Shown in pieces: positions 1 through 8,183 of a stretch of DNA of 39,981 nt; the stretch's first letter is position 1; the number at the start of each line of letters is the position of its first letter. The DNA comes from an uncultured Clostridia bacterium (lineage in GTDB: Bacteria > Bacillota > Clostridia > TANB77 > CAG-508). Made by a program: the position numbers and the translations under genes. The notes beneath the pieces were generated by a model. It made no database searches. It saw only the letters and a program-made list of their open reading frames with translations, and was not told the DNA's origin. Location of the stretch: positions 1 through 39,981 of the forward strand of contig CALXAP010000019.1 of the NCBI GenBank assembly GCA_944386325.1, in the 5' to 3' direction.

Positions 1-9
1 CTTTTGTTC

Positions 10-55
10 TTTTTTATTGCTTACGCTTGCTAACACGCAAGCTATCAATAAAAAA
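10..55. repeat. Inverted repeat at window edge
   Basis: Nested inverted repeat: outer arms TTTTTTATTG (10-19) and CAATAAAAAA (46-55), inner arms GCTTGC (25-30) and GCAAGC (37-42) around TAACAC. The outer arms are T-rich then A-rich, so it is not a classical intrinsic terminator on the plus strand. It may belong to the 3' end of a gene that lies outside the window. Confidence 0.5.
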
Positions 56-70
56 GTCGATTTTTCCTAT

Positions 71-107
71 ACAATAAAAAAGAGTGTAAATTTTAAATTT
101 TACACTC
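71..107 (-). terminator. Intrinsic terminator of the 147-aa-class helical protein gene
   Basis: A 9-bp stem GAGTGTAAA (82-90) / TTTACACTC (99-107) is followed on the minus strand by a T-run (80-75). It sits just after the stop codon of the minus-strand gene ending at 127. Confidence 0.8.
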
Positions 108-126
108 ATTAAAAAATTTTTACTTT

Positions 127-558
127 TTATAAATAGGTTTTTAATTTTTCAATATTATTTTCTTGTAATTGGATAAATTCATTTATAATACTTTTTGTAT
201 TTTTATTTAAATCTGGTTTTTGATTTAATATTTCACGTCCTTGAACAATTCCCATAGTATTTCCTCTTATTAATAATTCAGCTATCTTATTGTTACTTTT
301 ATCCATAATAGTGTTCATTTGTAAAGATGTCCATCCCATCATTTTTTCACCTGGATTAGTATCTACAGGTTTTATACCATTTTCTTCGAATTTTGCATCT
401 ATTTTATCTAAAACTTTTCCATATTCGTCATATTGATAGTTTAAGTCATCTCTAAAATTTCTGTCACCAACTTTTGGTGTAATAACAGATATAGATTCCA
501 TTCCCATTACTAAACCTTTATGAATTTTATTTAATAATTCTAAATTTTCTTTTTCCAT
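127..558 (-). CDS. Conserved four-helix-type small protein (DUF2383/ferritin-like resemblance)
   Basis: Acidic, almost entirely helical protein of 143 residues with no signal peptide or membrane segment. The pattern of helices (LLNKIHKGLVMGMESIS, then LNYQYDEYGKVLDKID, then IMDKSNNKIAELLIRG, then a C-terminal helix) resembles small ferritin-like or DUF2383-type bundles of Clostridia, but I see no clear metal-binding set of residues, so no function is assigned. The start was moved to the second ATG: the upstream ATG at 570 overlaps the ribosome site GGAGGT, which lies 5 nt before the ATG at 558. It is monocistronic, has its own terminator, and is transcribed divergently from addA. Confidence 0.7.
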   Translation of the reverse strand: MEKENLELLNKIHKGLVMGMESISVITPKVGDRNFRDDLNYQYDEYGKVLDKIDAKFEENGIKPVDTNPGEKMMGWTSLQMNTIMDKSNNKIAELLIRGNTMGIVQGREILNQKPDLNKNTKSIINEFIQLQENNIEKLKTYL

Positions 559-620
559 TTTGACCTCCATAATATTTAAATAACTATCTAATTTTGTTAT
601 AATTATTTCAAATAGCTATT

Positions 621-650
621 AATATTATTTGTAAAAAAACAAATAATATT
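621..650. promoter_or_regulatory. Perfect 11-bp palindrome between divergent genes
   Basis: AATATTATTTG (621-631) and CAAATAATATT (640-650) form a perfect 11-bp inverted repeat with an 8-nt spacer. The right arm touches the proposed -35 of addA. It could be an operator acting on both divergent genes, though an A+T-rich chance palindrome is possible. Confidence 0.4.
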
Positions 651-677
651 TACAATTCAAATAAAAAAAGATATACT
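649..677 (+). promoter_or_regulatory. Candidate sigma-A promoter of addA
   Basis: TTTACA (649-654), 17-nt spacer, TATACT (672-677), placed 33 nt before the addA start codon. Confidence 0.5.
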
Positions 678-710
678 TATTTTGATAAAGATTAATAAGT
701 GAGGAATAAA

Positions 711-3700
711 ATGGAAAAAACAAAATGGACAAAAGAGCAATTACAATCAATTAAAGAAAAAGGTAAAAATATATTAGTTGCAGCAGGTGCAGGAAGCGGA
801 AAAACAGCTGTTTTGGTTGAAAGAATTATTCAAAAAATTCTATTAGATAAAATTGATATAGATAAAATTTTAGTAGTAACATTTACAAATGCTGCAGCAG
901 CAGAAATGAGAGAAAGAATATTAGATGCAATTTATAAGAAGTTAGAAGAAGAGCCAAATAATATGAATTTACAAAGACAAATATTGTTATTAAATAATGC
1001 TAGTATTTCTACAATTCATTCATTTTGTTTGGATATTATAAAAAATAATTTTTATGAAATAGATATTTCTCCAAACTTTAGAATTGCTGATACACCTGAA
1101 ATAGAATTACTAAAACAAGAAATATTAGAAGATTTGTTTGAAGAGTTATATGATGAAAATGATGAGGAGTTTTTAAAATTAATAAATACATATACAACTT
1201 ATAAAGGTGATGATTCTTTAAAAGATATAATACTAAAAATATATAATTACATACAAAGTAGTCCATTTCCAGATGAATGGCTAAAAAATTGTGTTGATGA
1301 ATTTAATATAGATAGTAATACAGATTTTGCAAAAACAAAATGGGGAAAAATTTTATTAGAAGATTTCAAAGACGAAGTAAATTCCTGTATTAATAGATTA
1401 GAATACATAAATAAACAATTATTAAAATATAGTGAACTTGAAAAATATAGTAAAATTATATGTGAAGATATCATTACATACAAATATATAGTAGAAAATA
1501 TTGAAAATTGGGATATTGTTTACAAAAAAGCTAATCAATTAGAGTATTCAAGGTGGCCATCAGATAAAAAAATTACAATGGAATTAAAAGATTCAGCCAA
1601 AAAAATTAGAGATGATGTAAAAAAAGTATTTAAAATTAAAAAAGATAGTATACTTTTATGTGAATCTAAATACATTATATCTGATATATTAGAAATGTAT
1701 AATATTTTAAATATATTAGAAAATGTGATAATTAAGTTTTCAGAAAGATTTGAAGATTCTAAAAAAGAAAAAAATATTATAGATTTTAGCGATATTGAGC
1801 ATTATGCATTAAAACTGTTATTAGAAAAAAATGAAAAAGGAGAATATATTCCAACACAAATAGCTAAAAAATATAGAGAGAAATTTGTAGAAATAGCTAT
1901 AGATGAATACCAAGATAGTAATTATGTACAAGAAAATATACTTAAAGCAATTTCAAATGGTAGTAATTTATTTATGGTAGGAGATGTAAAACAAAGTATA
2001 TATAAATTTAGACAAGCAATACCAGAATTGTTTTTAGAAAAATATTCTGAATATAAAGATATAAATGAGATAAGTAATGGAGATAATTTAAAGATACAAT
2101 TATTTAAAAATTTCAGAAGTAGAAAATTAATATTAGATTTATGTAATTTAGTTTTCAAAAATATTATGACAAAAAAATTAGGTGATATAGATTATAATGA
2201 AAAAGAGTTTTTACAGATTGAAAAAGATTATGATAATCCAGAAGATACAAATATAAATTATGCAGGAAAGGCTGAGTTACATATTATTGATTTAAAAGAA
2301 GAAGAGGTAGAAGATGAGGAAATATTAGAAGAAAGGCTGGAAAACGAGCAAATAGAAGCAAGATTTATAGTAAATAAGATAAGGGAAATATTAAGAGAAG
2401 ATTATTTTATATTTGATAAGAAGGAAAAAAAATATAGAAAAGCAACATATAAGGATATTGTAATATTATTAAGATCAACTTCTAATATTGCACCAGTATA
2501 TGAGAAAGAACTTTTAAATAATGGTATACCAGTTTTTAGTGATACTTCATCAGAATACTTACAATCTATAGAAATAGAAACAGTTATGTCTGTGTTAAGA
2601 ATAATAGATAATCCAAGGCAAGATATTCCATTAGTTGCTGTTTTAAGATCACCTATAGGAGGATTTACAGATAATGAACTTTTAAAAATAAGATTATATG
2701 ATAAGAATTCTGATTTTTATAGTGCATTAAAATTAGCAATGGGTGATAAAGAAAGTAAGTTAAGTGCAAGGATAAAAGTTTTTATTGATAATTTGGAGAA
2801 TTGGAGACAAAAACAAGAATATTTAGGCTTAGATGAACTTATTTGGATAATATATAATGATACAGGATATTATAATTATGTTAGTTTAATGCCAGATGGA
2901 GATTTAAGAATTGCAAATTTAAAAATGTTATTTGAAAGAGCAAAAGAATATGAAAGTGCAAGTTTCAAAGGTTTATTTAAATTTATAAATTTTATAGATA
3001 GATTAAAGATGAGCAGTGGGGATTTAGGCTCTGCAAAAATAATTGGTGAAAATGAAAATGTTGTTAGAATAATGAGTATTCATAAAAGTAAAGGTTTAGA
3101 ATTTCCAATTGTTTTTCTAGCATCAACAGGAAAACAATTTAATATGAGAGATTTAAATGATAACATATTATTACATCAAGAGCTTGGAATTGGACCAAAA
3201 TATATAAATTATGAAAAAAGAATTGAATATAACACTTTAGCAAGGGAAGCACTTAGAATAAAATCGAGAAAAGAAGCTATATCAGAGGAAATGAGAGTTT
3301 TATATGTTGCACTAACAAGAAGTAGAGAAAAATTAATTATTAGTGGTATAGATAAAGATGTAGAAAAATCTTTAAAAGAAAAAGAAGAATTTTTAAATAT
3401 GTATGGTAATATTAATGAGAATCTATTAGAAAAGTATAAGTCTTATTTATCATGGCTTGAATTAATATATGTAAATAATAAAGAAGAATTAGAAAAGTTC
3501 ATGAAAATATGTATACATAATAAAAATGAATTTTTAAAAAATGAAAAATTAGATAAAAATGATTTTGATTTTGAAGATTTAATTAATAATAAAAATAGTA
3601 ATAAAAAGTATCAAATAGAAGAAATGTTAGATTGGAGATATAAGTATAATTTAGCAACAAAAATTCCTAGTAAAACTTCTGTTACAAAGATAAAAGAATT

Positions 3701-4289
3701 AAGCAAAACTAAAGATGATTTATATGAAAAAACATTAACAAAACCTAAATTCTTAACACAAACAGATAAATTAACAAATGCAGAGAAAGGTACTTTAATG
3801 CATTTGTGCTTACAAAAGATGGATATAAATAATATTAATAGTAAAGAAGATATTATAAAAATGATTGAAGAACTAGTTGCGAAAAAAATAATTACAGAAA
3901 ATGAAGCTAAATATATAAATATAGATAAATTAAATAATTTTATTCATTCTAATACAGCAAACAATATGAGAAATTCAAAAAAGATTTATAAAGAAGTTCC
4001 ATTCTATATAAATATAAATGCAAATGAGATTTATGATGAAAAATCTGAAGAAAAGATATTAGTACAAGGAATTATAGATGTATACTATATAGATAAAAAT
4101 GATAAAATAGTATTGTTAGATTATAAGACAGATTATGTAAAAAGTGGAGAAGAAAAAAGATTAATAGATAAATATAAAGAACAATTGTTATTATATAAAA
4201 GAGCTATTGAAGAAAGTACAAATAATAAAGTTAGTAAAGTATGTATATACTCTATATATTTAGATAAGGAAATAAATATTAAAAATTGA
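711..4289 (+). CDS. addA: ATP-dependent helicase/nuclease subunit A (AddA)
   Basis: Helicase-nuclease subunit of the AddAB complex, which processes double-strand DNA ends for RecA-dependent repair. The 1192 residues match the family's usual length. Visible UvrD/Rep motifs in order: Walker A AAGAGSGKT (about 24-32), motif Ia VVTFTNAAAAEMRER, motif II DEYQD (about 398), motif III GDVKQSIYKFRQA, motif V MSIHKSKGLEFP, motif VI LYVALTRSREKL. The C-terminal RecB-type nuclease domain shows GTLMHLCLQ and the catalytic D...LLDYKTD (about 1135). The start is ATG 711 with GAGG at 701-704; the GTG at 699 overlaps the ribosome site. The partner addB normally lies directly upstream but is not in this window; instead a divergent gene sits there. 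No in-frame CGG codon occurs in the gene. Confidence 0.96.
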   Translation: MEKTKWTKEQLQSIKEKGKNILVAAGAGSGKTAVLVERIIQKILLDKIDIDKILVVTFTNAAAAEMRERILDAIYKKLEEEPNNMNLQRQILLLNNASISTIHSFCLDIIKNNFYEIDISPNFRIADTPEIELLKQEILEDLFEELYDENDEEFLKLINTYTTYKGDDSLKDIILKIYNYIQSSPFPDEWLKNCVDEFNIDSNTDFAKTKWGKILLEDFKDEVNSCINRLEYINKQLLKYSELEKYSKIICEDIITYKYIVENIENWDIVYKKANQLEYSRWPSDKKITMELKDSAKKIRDDVKKVFKIKKDSILLCESKYIISDILEMYNILNILENVIIKFSERFEDSKKEKNIIDFSDIEHYALKLLLEKNEKGEYIPTQIAKKYREKFVEIAIDEYQDSNYVQENILKAISNGSNLFMVGDVKQSIYKFRQAIPELFLEKYSEYKDINEISNGDNLKIQLFKNFRSRKLILDLCNLVFKNIMTKKLGDIDYNEKEFLQIEKDYDNPEDTNINYAGKAELHIIDLKEEEVEDEEILEERLENEQIEARFIVNKIREILREDYFIFDKKEKKYRKATYKDIVILLRSTSNIAPVYEKELLNNGIPVFSDTSSEYLQSIEIETVMSVLRIIDNPRQDIPLVAVLRSPIGGFTDNELLKIRLYDKNSDFYSALKLAMGDKESKLSARIKVFIDNLENWRQKQEYLGLDELIWIIYNDTGYYNYVSLMPDGDLRIANLKMLFERAKEYESASFKGLFKFINFIDRLKMSSGDLGSAKIIGENENVVRIMSIHKSKGLEFPIVFLASTGKQFNMRDLNDNILLHQELGIGPKYINYEKRIEYNTLAREALRIKSRKEAISEEMRVLYVALTRSREKLIISGIDKDVEKSLKEKEEFLNMYGNINENLLEKYKSYLSWLELIYVNNKEELEKFMKICIHNKNEFLKNEKLDKNDFDFEDLINNKNSNKKYQIEEMLDWRYKYNLATKIPSKTSVTKIKELSKTKDDLYEKTLTKPKFLTQTDKLTNAEKGTLMHLCLQKMDINNINSKEDIIKMIEELVAKKIITENEAKYINIDKLNNFIHSNTANNMRNSKKIYKEVPFYININANEIYDEKSEEKILVQGIIDVYYIDKNDKIVLLDYKTDYVKSGEEKRLIDKYKEQLLLYKRAIEESTNNKVSKVCIYSIYLDKEINIKN

Positions 4290-4427
4290 ATTTATTTAAT
4301 AAGTGTCGGTTTGATTTAATATTTATAAAATATTAAAAATCTTTTATAAAAATTATAAGTATAAAATAATAATAAAAAAAGATAATAATAAAAAACAAAA
4401 AATTTTTATAAAAGAAAGAGAGAAAAA

Positions 4428-4961
4428 ATGAATTCATTATGGATAGATAAATTAGATAAGATTCCATATGTGGGAGAATATTCAAATTTTATGCCTAACA
4501 TGTATATTATGACAGGATTTAATAAATGGGGTATGACATCATCTAATGTAGCAGCAAATATAATAGTAAATAAAATTTGTGGTAGTGAAAGTGTTTATGA
4601 AGAAATATTTAAATCAACTAGATTTAAACCAATTGTAAACAAAGATGAAATGAAAAATATGTTAGTAGATAGTACAAAATCTCTTATATTAGATAGAATA
4701 AAAAAAGAAAACATAAAAACAGATGACATAAAAAATAATTCAGGAGCAATAATCGATATAGATGGAACAAAAGTAGGTGTATATAAAAATGAAGAAGGTA
4801 AAATATATTATATAAAACCAGTTTGTACTCACTAAGGATGTATATTAGAGTGGAATGATGCAGATAAAACATGGGATTGTCCATGCCATGGGTCAAGATA
4901 TGATAAATATGGAAAAAATATTTACGACCCAGCTATTAAAGATTTGGAAATTACAAAGTAA
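4428..4961 (+). pseudogene. Decayed FAD-dependent oxidoreductase with C-terminal Rieske domain (YhfW-like)
   Basis: The first 50 residues (KIPYVGEYSN..MYIMTGFNKWGMT) match the last segment of a DAO-type FAD oxidoreductase, and what follows is a Rieske [2Fe-2S] domain. Two lesions are visible. The N-terminal FAD/NAD-binding part, normally over 300 residues, is absent. A TAA at 4833-4835 falls inside the first Rieske motif: CTH-stop-GC, where the family has CTHLGC. Reading through gives CPCHGSRYD and the usual NIYDPAIKDLEIT ending before TAA at 4959-4961. A single T-to-A change (TTA to TAA) explains the stop. The preceding 138 bp contain no sign of the missing 5' part. Neighbouring features suggest an accessory patch. 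Confidence 0.8.
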
Positions 4962-5035
4962 AAAGTTCTTAATTGACTAAAAAAAACTTTTATAATATAA
5001 TCAATTCTACCCACCTGTCTTTTTCTAAAAAAAAT

Positions 5036-5107
5036 GAGATATGCGACCACATATCTCGGCAACACTTAATGACATCGTATGTTGCTAGCTGATGTAATTA
5101 TAACATC
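5036..5107 (+). ncRNA. Structured element of three stem-loops, candidate leader or mobile-element end
   Basis: Three successive stems: GAGATATG (5036-5043)/CATATCTC (5050-5057); GCAACA (5059-5064)/TGTTGC (5080-5085); GATGT (5091-5095)/ACATC (5103-5107). A second ACATC at 5072-5076 could pair with the same GATGT, so two folds are mutually exclusive. The element lies upstream of the promoter found for the next gene, so a cis leader role would need an earlier promoter. I do not recognise a known RNA family. Confidence 0.35.
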
Positions 5108-5170
5108 TTTCTTATTATATGTCAAATTTAAAAGATTAATACTCGGAGATGAGAAATAATAAAAAATTAA

Positions 5171-5199
5171 TTGAACAATTTTTTGATTTATGGTAAAAT
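5171..5199 (+). promoter_or_regulatory. Sigma-A-type promoter of secreted protein gene
   Basis: TTGAAC (5171-5176), 17-nt spacer, TAAAAT (5194-5199), followed by AAGGAGGTG and the ATG at 5243. Confidence 0.65.
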
Positions 5200-5242
5200 A
5201 ATTATGTATCACATTTTATTTTATACAAGGAGGTGCTTTAAA

Positions 5243-5701
5243 ATGAAAGCACGGTTTATTATTTTAATGGTTTTTTCTTTGGTACTATTTGGTTTTGGAA
5301 ATGTTTCAAAATCGGAAGCTGCAAAACTTGAGCCTGCTGTAAGTATAGTGAAATTCGATACAACCTATCAGTATAGGATTCACGAGTACAATAGCGGGGG
5401 GTTTAATGAACAATTTAGAGAAACCGTTGAAAAGTTAGAGAAAGAAGGTAAGCTGATAAAAGTACTCACCTTTATAACTAATGTTAAAGGTGAAGTAACG
5501 ATAGAGCATAAAATTTATTATTCAGATGATAAGATGAATAATAAACAACCAATTCATAAAATATTTTTTATTTCATCTTCTCCAGATGAAGGGGAAAAAT
5601 ATTTTATCAATCTATGTTTTGAGTATGAATATGTAAACTTGCTTCATTTTGGAGTTACTCCAAATGGATTAAGATTATTTATATTCGAAACAAATATCTA
5701 A
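5243..5701 (+). CDS. Small secreted protein of unknown function, foreign-looking
   Basis: A 152-residue protein with a clear signal peptide: basic start MKAR, hydrophobic core FIILMVFSLVLFGFG, likely cleavage near SEAA-K at about residue 28. The rest is a soluble beta-rich-looking domain (KLIKVLTFITNVKGEVTIEHKIYY) with no family I recognise. The start is set by an excellent AAGGAGGTG site at 5228-5234; the longer reading from 5171 would begin inside the promoter. Codon use is less A+T-biased than in the neighbours. Codon 4 (5252-5254) is CGG, read here as arginine. It has its own promoter and terminator, so it is a self-contained unit, likely acquired horizontally. Confidence 0.75.
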   Translation: MKARFIILMVFSLVLFGFGNVSKSEAAKLEPAVSIVKFDTTYQYRIHEYNSGGFNEQFRETVEKLEKEGKLIKVLTFITNVKGEVTIEHKIYYSDDKMNNKQPIHKIFFISSSPDEGEKYFINLCFEYEYVNLLHFGVTPNGLRLFIFETNI

Positions 5702-5707
5702 CAAAAA

Positions 5708-5750
5708 AAGGTCAAATAGTAAACTTTTTGTTTATTATTTGACCTTTTTA
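5708..5750 (+). terminator. Intrinsic terminator
   Basis: Stem starting GGTCAAAT (5710-5717) and closing ATTTGACC (5737-5744), extended by the GTAAAC/GTTTA pairing inside, followed by TTTTT. It lies directly after the secreted-protein stop codon. Confidence 0.85.
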
Positions 5751-5772
5751 CGTTATAGTAGCTGAAGTTGTT

Positions 5773-5970
5773 CATTAATAGTTACAATTCACGGGAAAAA
5801 AATTTGATATAATAATATTTCATAAATTTTTCGGCTCAATACGATATTTAAGAATTTGTAAAATAATTTAATAGAATAAATGTAGGGGCGAACAGTGTTC
5901 GCCCGTTCTACGGAGCTATTTCTTAAAAAATTGAACATATAAATTTTAGCCGTGAATTGTACCATTAATA
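5773..5970. mobile_element. MITE-like repeat, copy 1 (182 bp plus 8-bp target duplication)
   Basis: The element spans 5781-5962. It begins GTTACAATTCACGG and ends CCGTGAATTGTAC, so the termini are inverted. It is flanked on both sides by CATTAATA (5773-5780 and 5963-5970), an 8-bp target-site duplication. Inside are a left segment shared with copies 2 and 4 (ATTTCATAAATTTTTCGGCT) and a palindromic core GGGCGAACAGTGTTCGCCC near 5885-5905. It encodes no protein. Compared with copy 2, the right arm of the long internal hairpin is missing. Confidence 0.85.
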
Positions 5971-6064
5971 TTACAATATGGTTAAATTTATAAAAAAACT
6001 ATAGACTTTTGAAAAATTTTATCATAAAATAATACCATTATATTATATGAATCAGGAGAAATTT

Positions 6065-7273
6065 ATGTTAATAGAAAGAATCATATTTAATATATTAGCA
6101 TTCATATTTTTTATATTAATGTTTCTTAAGATGGTAAAAAAAAATGATACAAATTATGTAGCAATATTAACAATTCAAGCATTAGGAATTACTCTTAGTT
6201 TTATAGAAATTATGAATGGAATAATAGAGTGGAGTAATACAAAACTGTTTTCTTATATTGTATCAATCCTACTGCCAGTTTTTGTATTTTATTTAGATAA
6301 CAGAAATGTAAATATAATAGAAATTGCATATTTTTGTGTAGCAAAAATATTGGAATTTTTTAAACAAGAAAAAAAATCAAAGAAAATTCTTAATAATTTA
6401 ATAAATAAATATCCTTCTAGTTATTTAGGTCATAAAATGTTAGCTGAAATATATGAAAAAGAAGGTGGAATGAGAAAGGCAATAGATAAATATGTTAAAG
6501 CAATAGAAATTAAAAGAAAAGATTACGATTCTTATTATAAAATATCAGAGCTATTAAATAGTCTTTCTCAAAAAGATGAAGCTATTACTATGTTAAATAA
6601 CTTGTTAAAAATAAAACCAGATTATTATAAAGCTTCAAGATTATTGGGTGAATTATTAATAGAAAATAAAATGTTTAAAGAAGCTTTAAATGTATATAAA
6701 GAAGCTATGGTATATAGACCAAATGATTATGAAATTTATTATTACATGGGAATAGTATATACAAATTTAAATGATTTTAAAAATGCTAAAATAGCATATG
6801 AGAAAGCTTCACAAATAAATCATCTACAATATAAGTCAAAATATTATCTAGGTAAAATATCAATGATGTATAATGATGTTAACCTAGCAGAAAAATATTT
6901 TGTAGAAGCATTATCAGGAGAAGAAGTTGAAGCATGGTCATATTATCAATTAGCAAGAATTTATATGATAAAATCAGATAAGGAAAAAGCAATAGTATTT
7001 TTAAATAAGGCAATAGAATTAGATAGCAATTTTATAGATGAGTATAAAAAAGATTCTATTTTTATACCAATTAAGGTATATATTTCAAATAAAGTAAATA
7101 ATAATATAGTAGAAAAAGAAAAATCTCTATCTACAATAGAAAAAGATGTTTTAGATCATTTAGAAAAAACTGGTAGTGTAATGGAAAATTTAAGTGATTT
7201 GGAATATAAAGTTAGGAAAAAAGAAAAGGAGAGGAAAAGAGAAAATATAATTGATAATGAAAAGGAAAGGTAG
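6065..7273 (+). CDS. Membrane-anchored tetratricopeptide repeat protein
   Basis: 402 residues. Three hydrophobic segments at the N-terminus (about 8-26, 34-55, 62-80) anchor the protein; then a cytosolic TPR solenoid from about residue 110 to 310 with recognisable repeats (SYLGHKMLAEIYEKEGGMRKAIDKY; YEIYYYMGIVYTNLNDFKNAKIAYEKA; AWSYYQLARIYMIKSDKEKAIVFLNKAIEL). The C-terminal 60 residues are highly charged and probably coiled-coil. The start is ATG 6065 with AGGAGA at 6053-6058; the ATG at 6047 overlaps that site. TPR proteins are usually scaffolds, and the partner here is unknown. It is first gene of the run reaching ychF, with dpaA only 8 nt behind. Confidence 0.8.
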   Translation: MLIERIIFNILAFIFFILMFLKMVKKNDTNYVAILTIQALGITLSFIEIMNGIIEWSNTKLFSYIVSILLPVFVFYLDNRNVNIIEIAYFCVAKILEFFKQEKKSKKILNNLINKYPSSYLGHKMLAEIYEKEGGMRKAIDKYVKAIEIKRKDYDSYYKISELLNSLSQKDEAITMLNNLLKIKPDYYKASRLLGELLIENKMFKEALNVYKEAMVYRPNDYEIYYYMGIVYTNLNDFKNAKIAYEKASQINHLQYKSKYYLGKISMMYNDVNLAEKYFVEALSGEEVEAWSYYQLARIYMIKSDKEKAIVFLNKAIELDSNFIDEYKKDSIFIPIKVYISNKVNNNIVEKEKSLSTIEKDVLDHLEKTGSVMENLSDLEYKVRKKEKERKRENIIDNEKER

Positions 7274-7281
7274 GTAATATT

Positions 7282-8172
7282 GTGATTGATAAAAAAAATA
7301 TATCAGTTATTGGCGGGGATTTAAGAATAGTCAAATTGATAGAAATTTTAGCTAAAGATAATTACAATATATACACATATGGATTAGAACTAGCAGAAGA
7401 AATAAATGAAATTAATAATGTGACTAAATTTGATAGTTTAGAAGAAGCTATAAATAAATCGGAAATAATTATTGGACCAGTTCCTTTATCAAGCAACAAA
7501 CAAGATGTAAATATGTTATTTAGTGACAAAAAATTAACTGTTGAAGAGTTAATATCACTATTAAAGGATGGGAAAGTTTTTATAGCAGGGAATTTATATG
7601 AAAATGTATATAGGTTGATAGAAAATAAAAATATAAAAGTAATAGATATATTAAAAAGGGAAGAGCTAGCTGTATTAAATGCAATTTCCACGGCAGAAGG
7701 AACTATTGAAATAGCAATTAAAGAAACAATATCAACAATACATGGAAGTAAGATTTTAGTTATGGGATTTGGCAGAGTAGGAAAGATACTTTCAAAGATG
7801 TTAAAAGGAATAGGCTCAGATGTCTATTGTGAAGCTAGAAAATATGCAGATTTAGCATGGATAAAAGCATATGGATATCATCCGGTATATTTAAGAGACT
7901 TAGATCAAAATTTAGGAAAATTTGATATTATAATCAATACAATACCACATCTTATATTAAATGATAGAAGACTAAATTTAGTAAAAAAAGACTGTTTAAT
8001 AATAGATATTGCATCAAATCCTGGTGGGGTAGATAGAAATGCAGCAAAAAGTAAAAATATAAAAGTTATTTGGGCACTTTCACTTCCTGGTAAAGTTGCA
8101 CCTGTAACATCTGCAGAGTATATAAAAGAAACAATATATAATATATTTAATGAATTAGATAATAAAGTATAA
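7282..8172 (+). CDS. dpaA: Dipicolinate synthase subunit A
   Basis: 296 residues, full length for the SpoVFA/DpaA family. DpaA with DpaB makes dipicolinic acid from a lysine-pathway intermediate in the mother cell of sporulating bacteria. The N-terminal domain starts ISVIGGDLRIVKL; the C-terminal Rossmann domain shows GSKILVMGFGRVGKIL and ends with ASNPGGVDRNAA and ALSLPGKVAPVTSAEYI, all typical of the family. GTG start at 7282 after AGGTAGG. DpaB (SpoVFB), which usually follows at once, is not here: the next gene is uppP. The partner is either encoded elsewhere or replaced. Its presence is the best evidence that the organism forms spores. No sigma-E or sigma-K promoter was recognised in front of it. 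Confidence 0.92.
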   Translation: MIDKKNISVIGGDLRIVKLIEILAKDNYNIYTYGLELAEEINEINNVTKFDSLEEAINKSEIIIGPVPLSSNKQDVNMLFSDKKLTVEELISLLKDGKVFIAGNLYENVYRLIENKNIKVIDILKREELAVLNAISTAEGTIEIAIKETISTIHGSKILVMGFGRVGKILSKMLKGIGSDVYCEARKYADLAWIKAYGYHPVYLRDLDQNLGKFDIIINTIPHLILNDRRLNLVKKDCLIIDIASNPGGVDRNAAKSKNIKVIWALSLPGKVAPVTSAEYIKETIYNIFNELDNKV

Positions 8173-8183
8173 GGAGTAAAAAA

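Noticed and set aside
4833..4835. Recoding of TAA in the Rieske fragment
   Set aside because: TAA ends most other genes here, the FAD domain is missing, and a TTA to TAA mutation is enough.
5885..5905. GGGCGAACA palindromes as intrinsic terminators
   Set aside because: No T-run follows, the same core occurs in all repeat copies with target duplications, and nearby genes have their own terminators.
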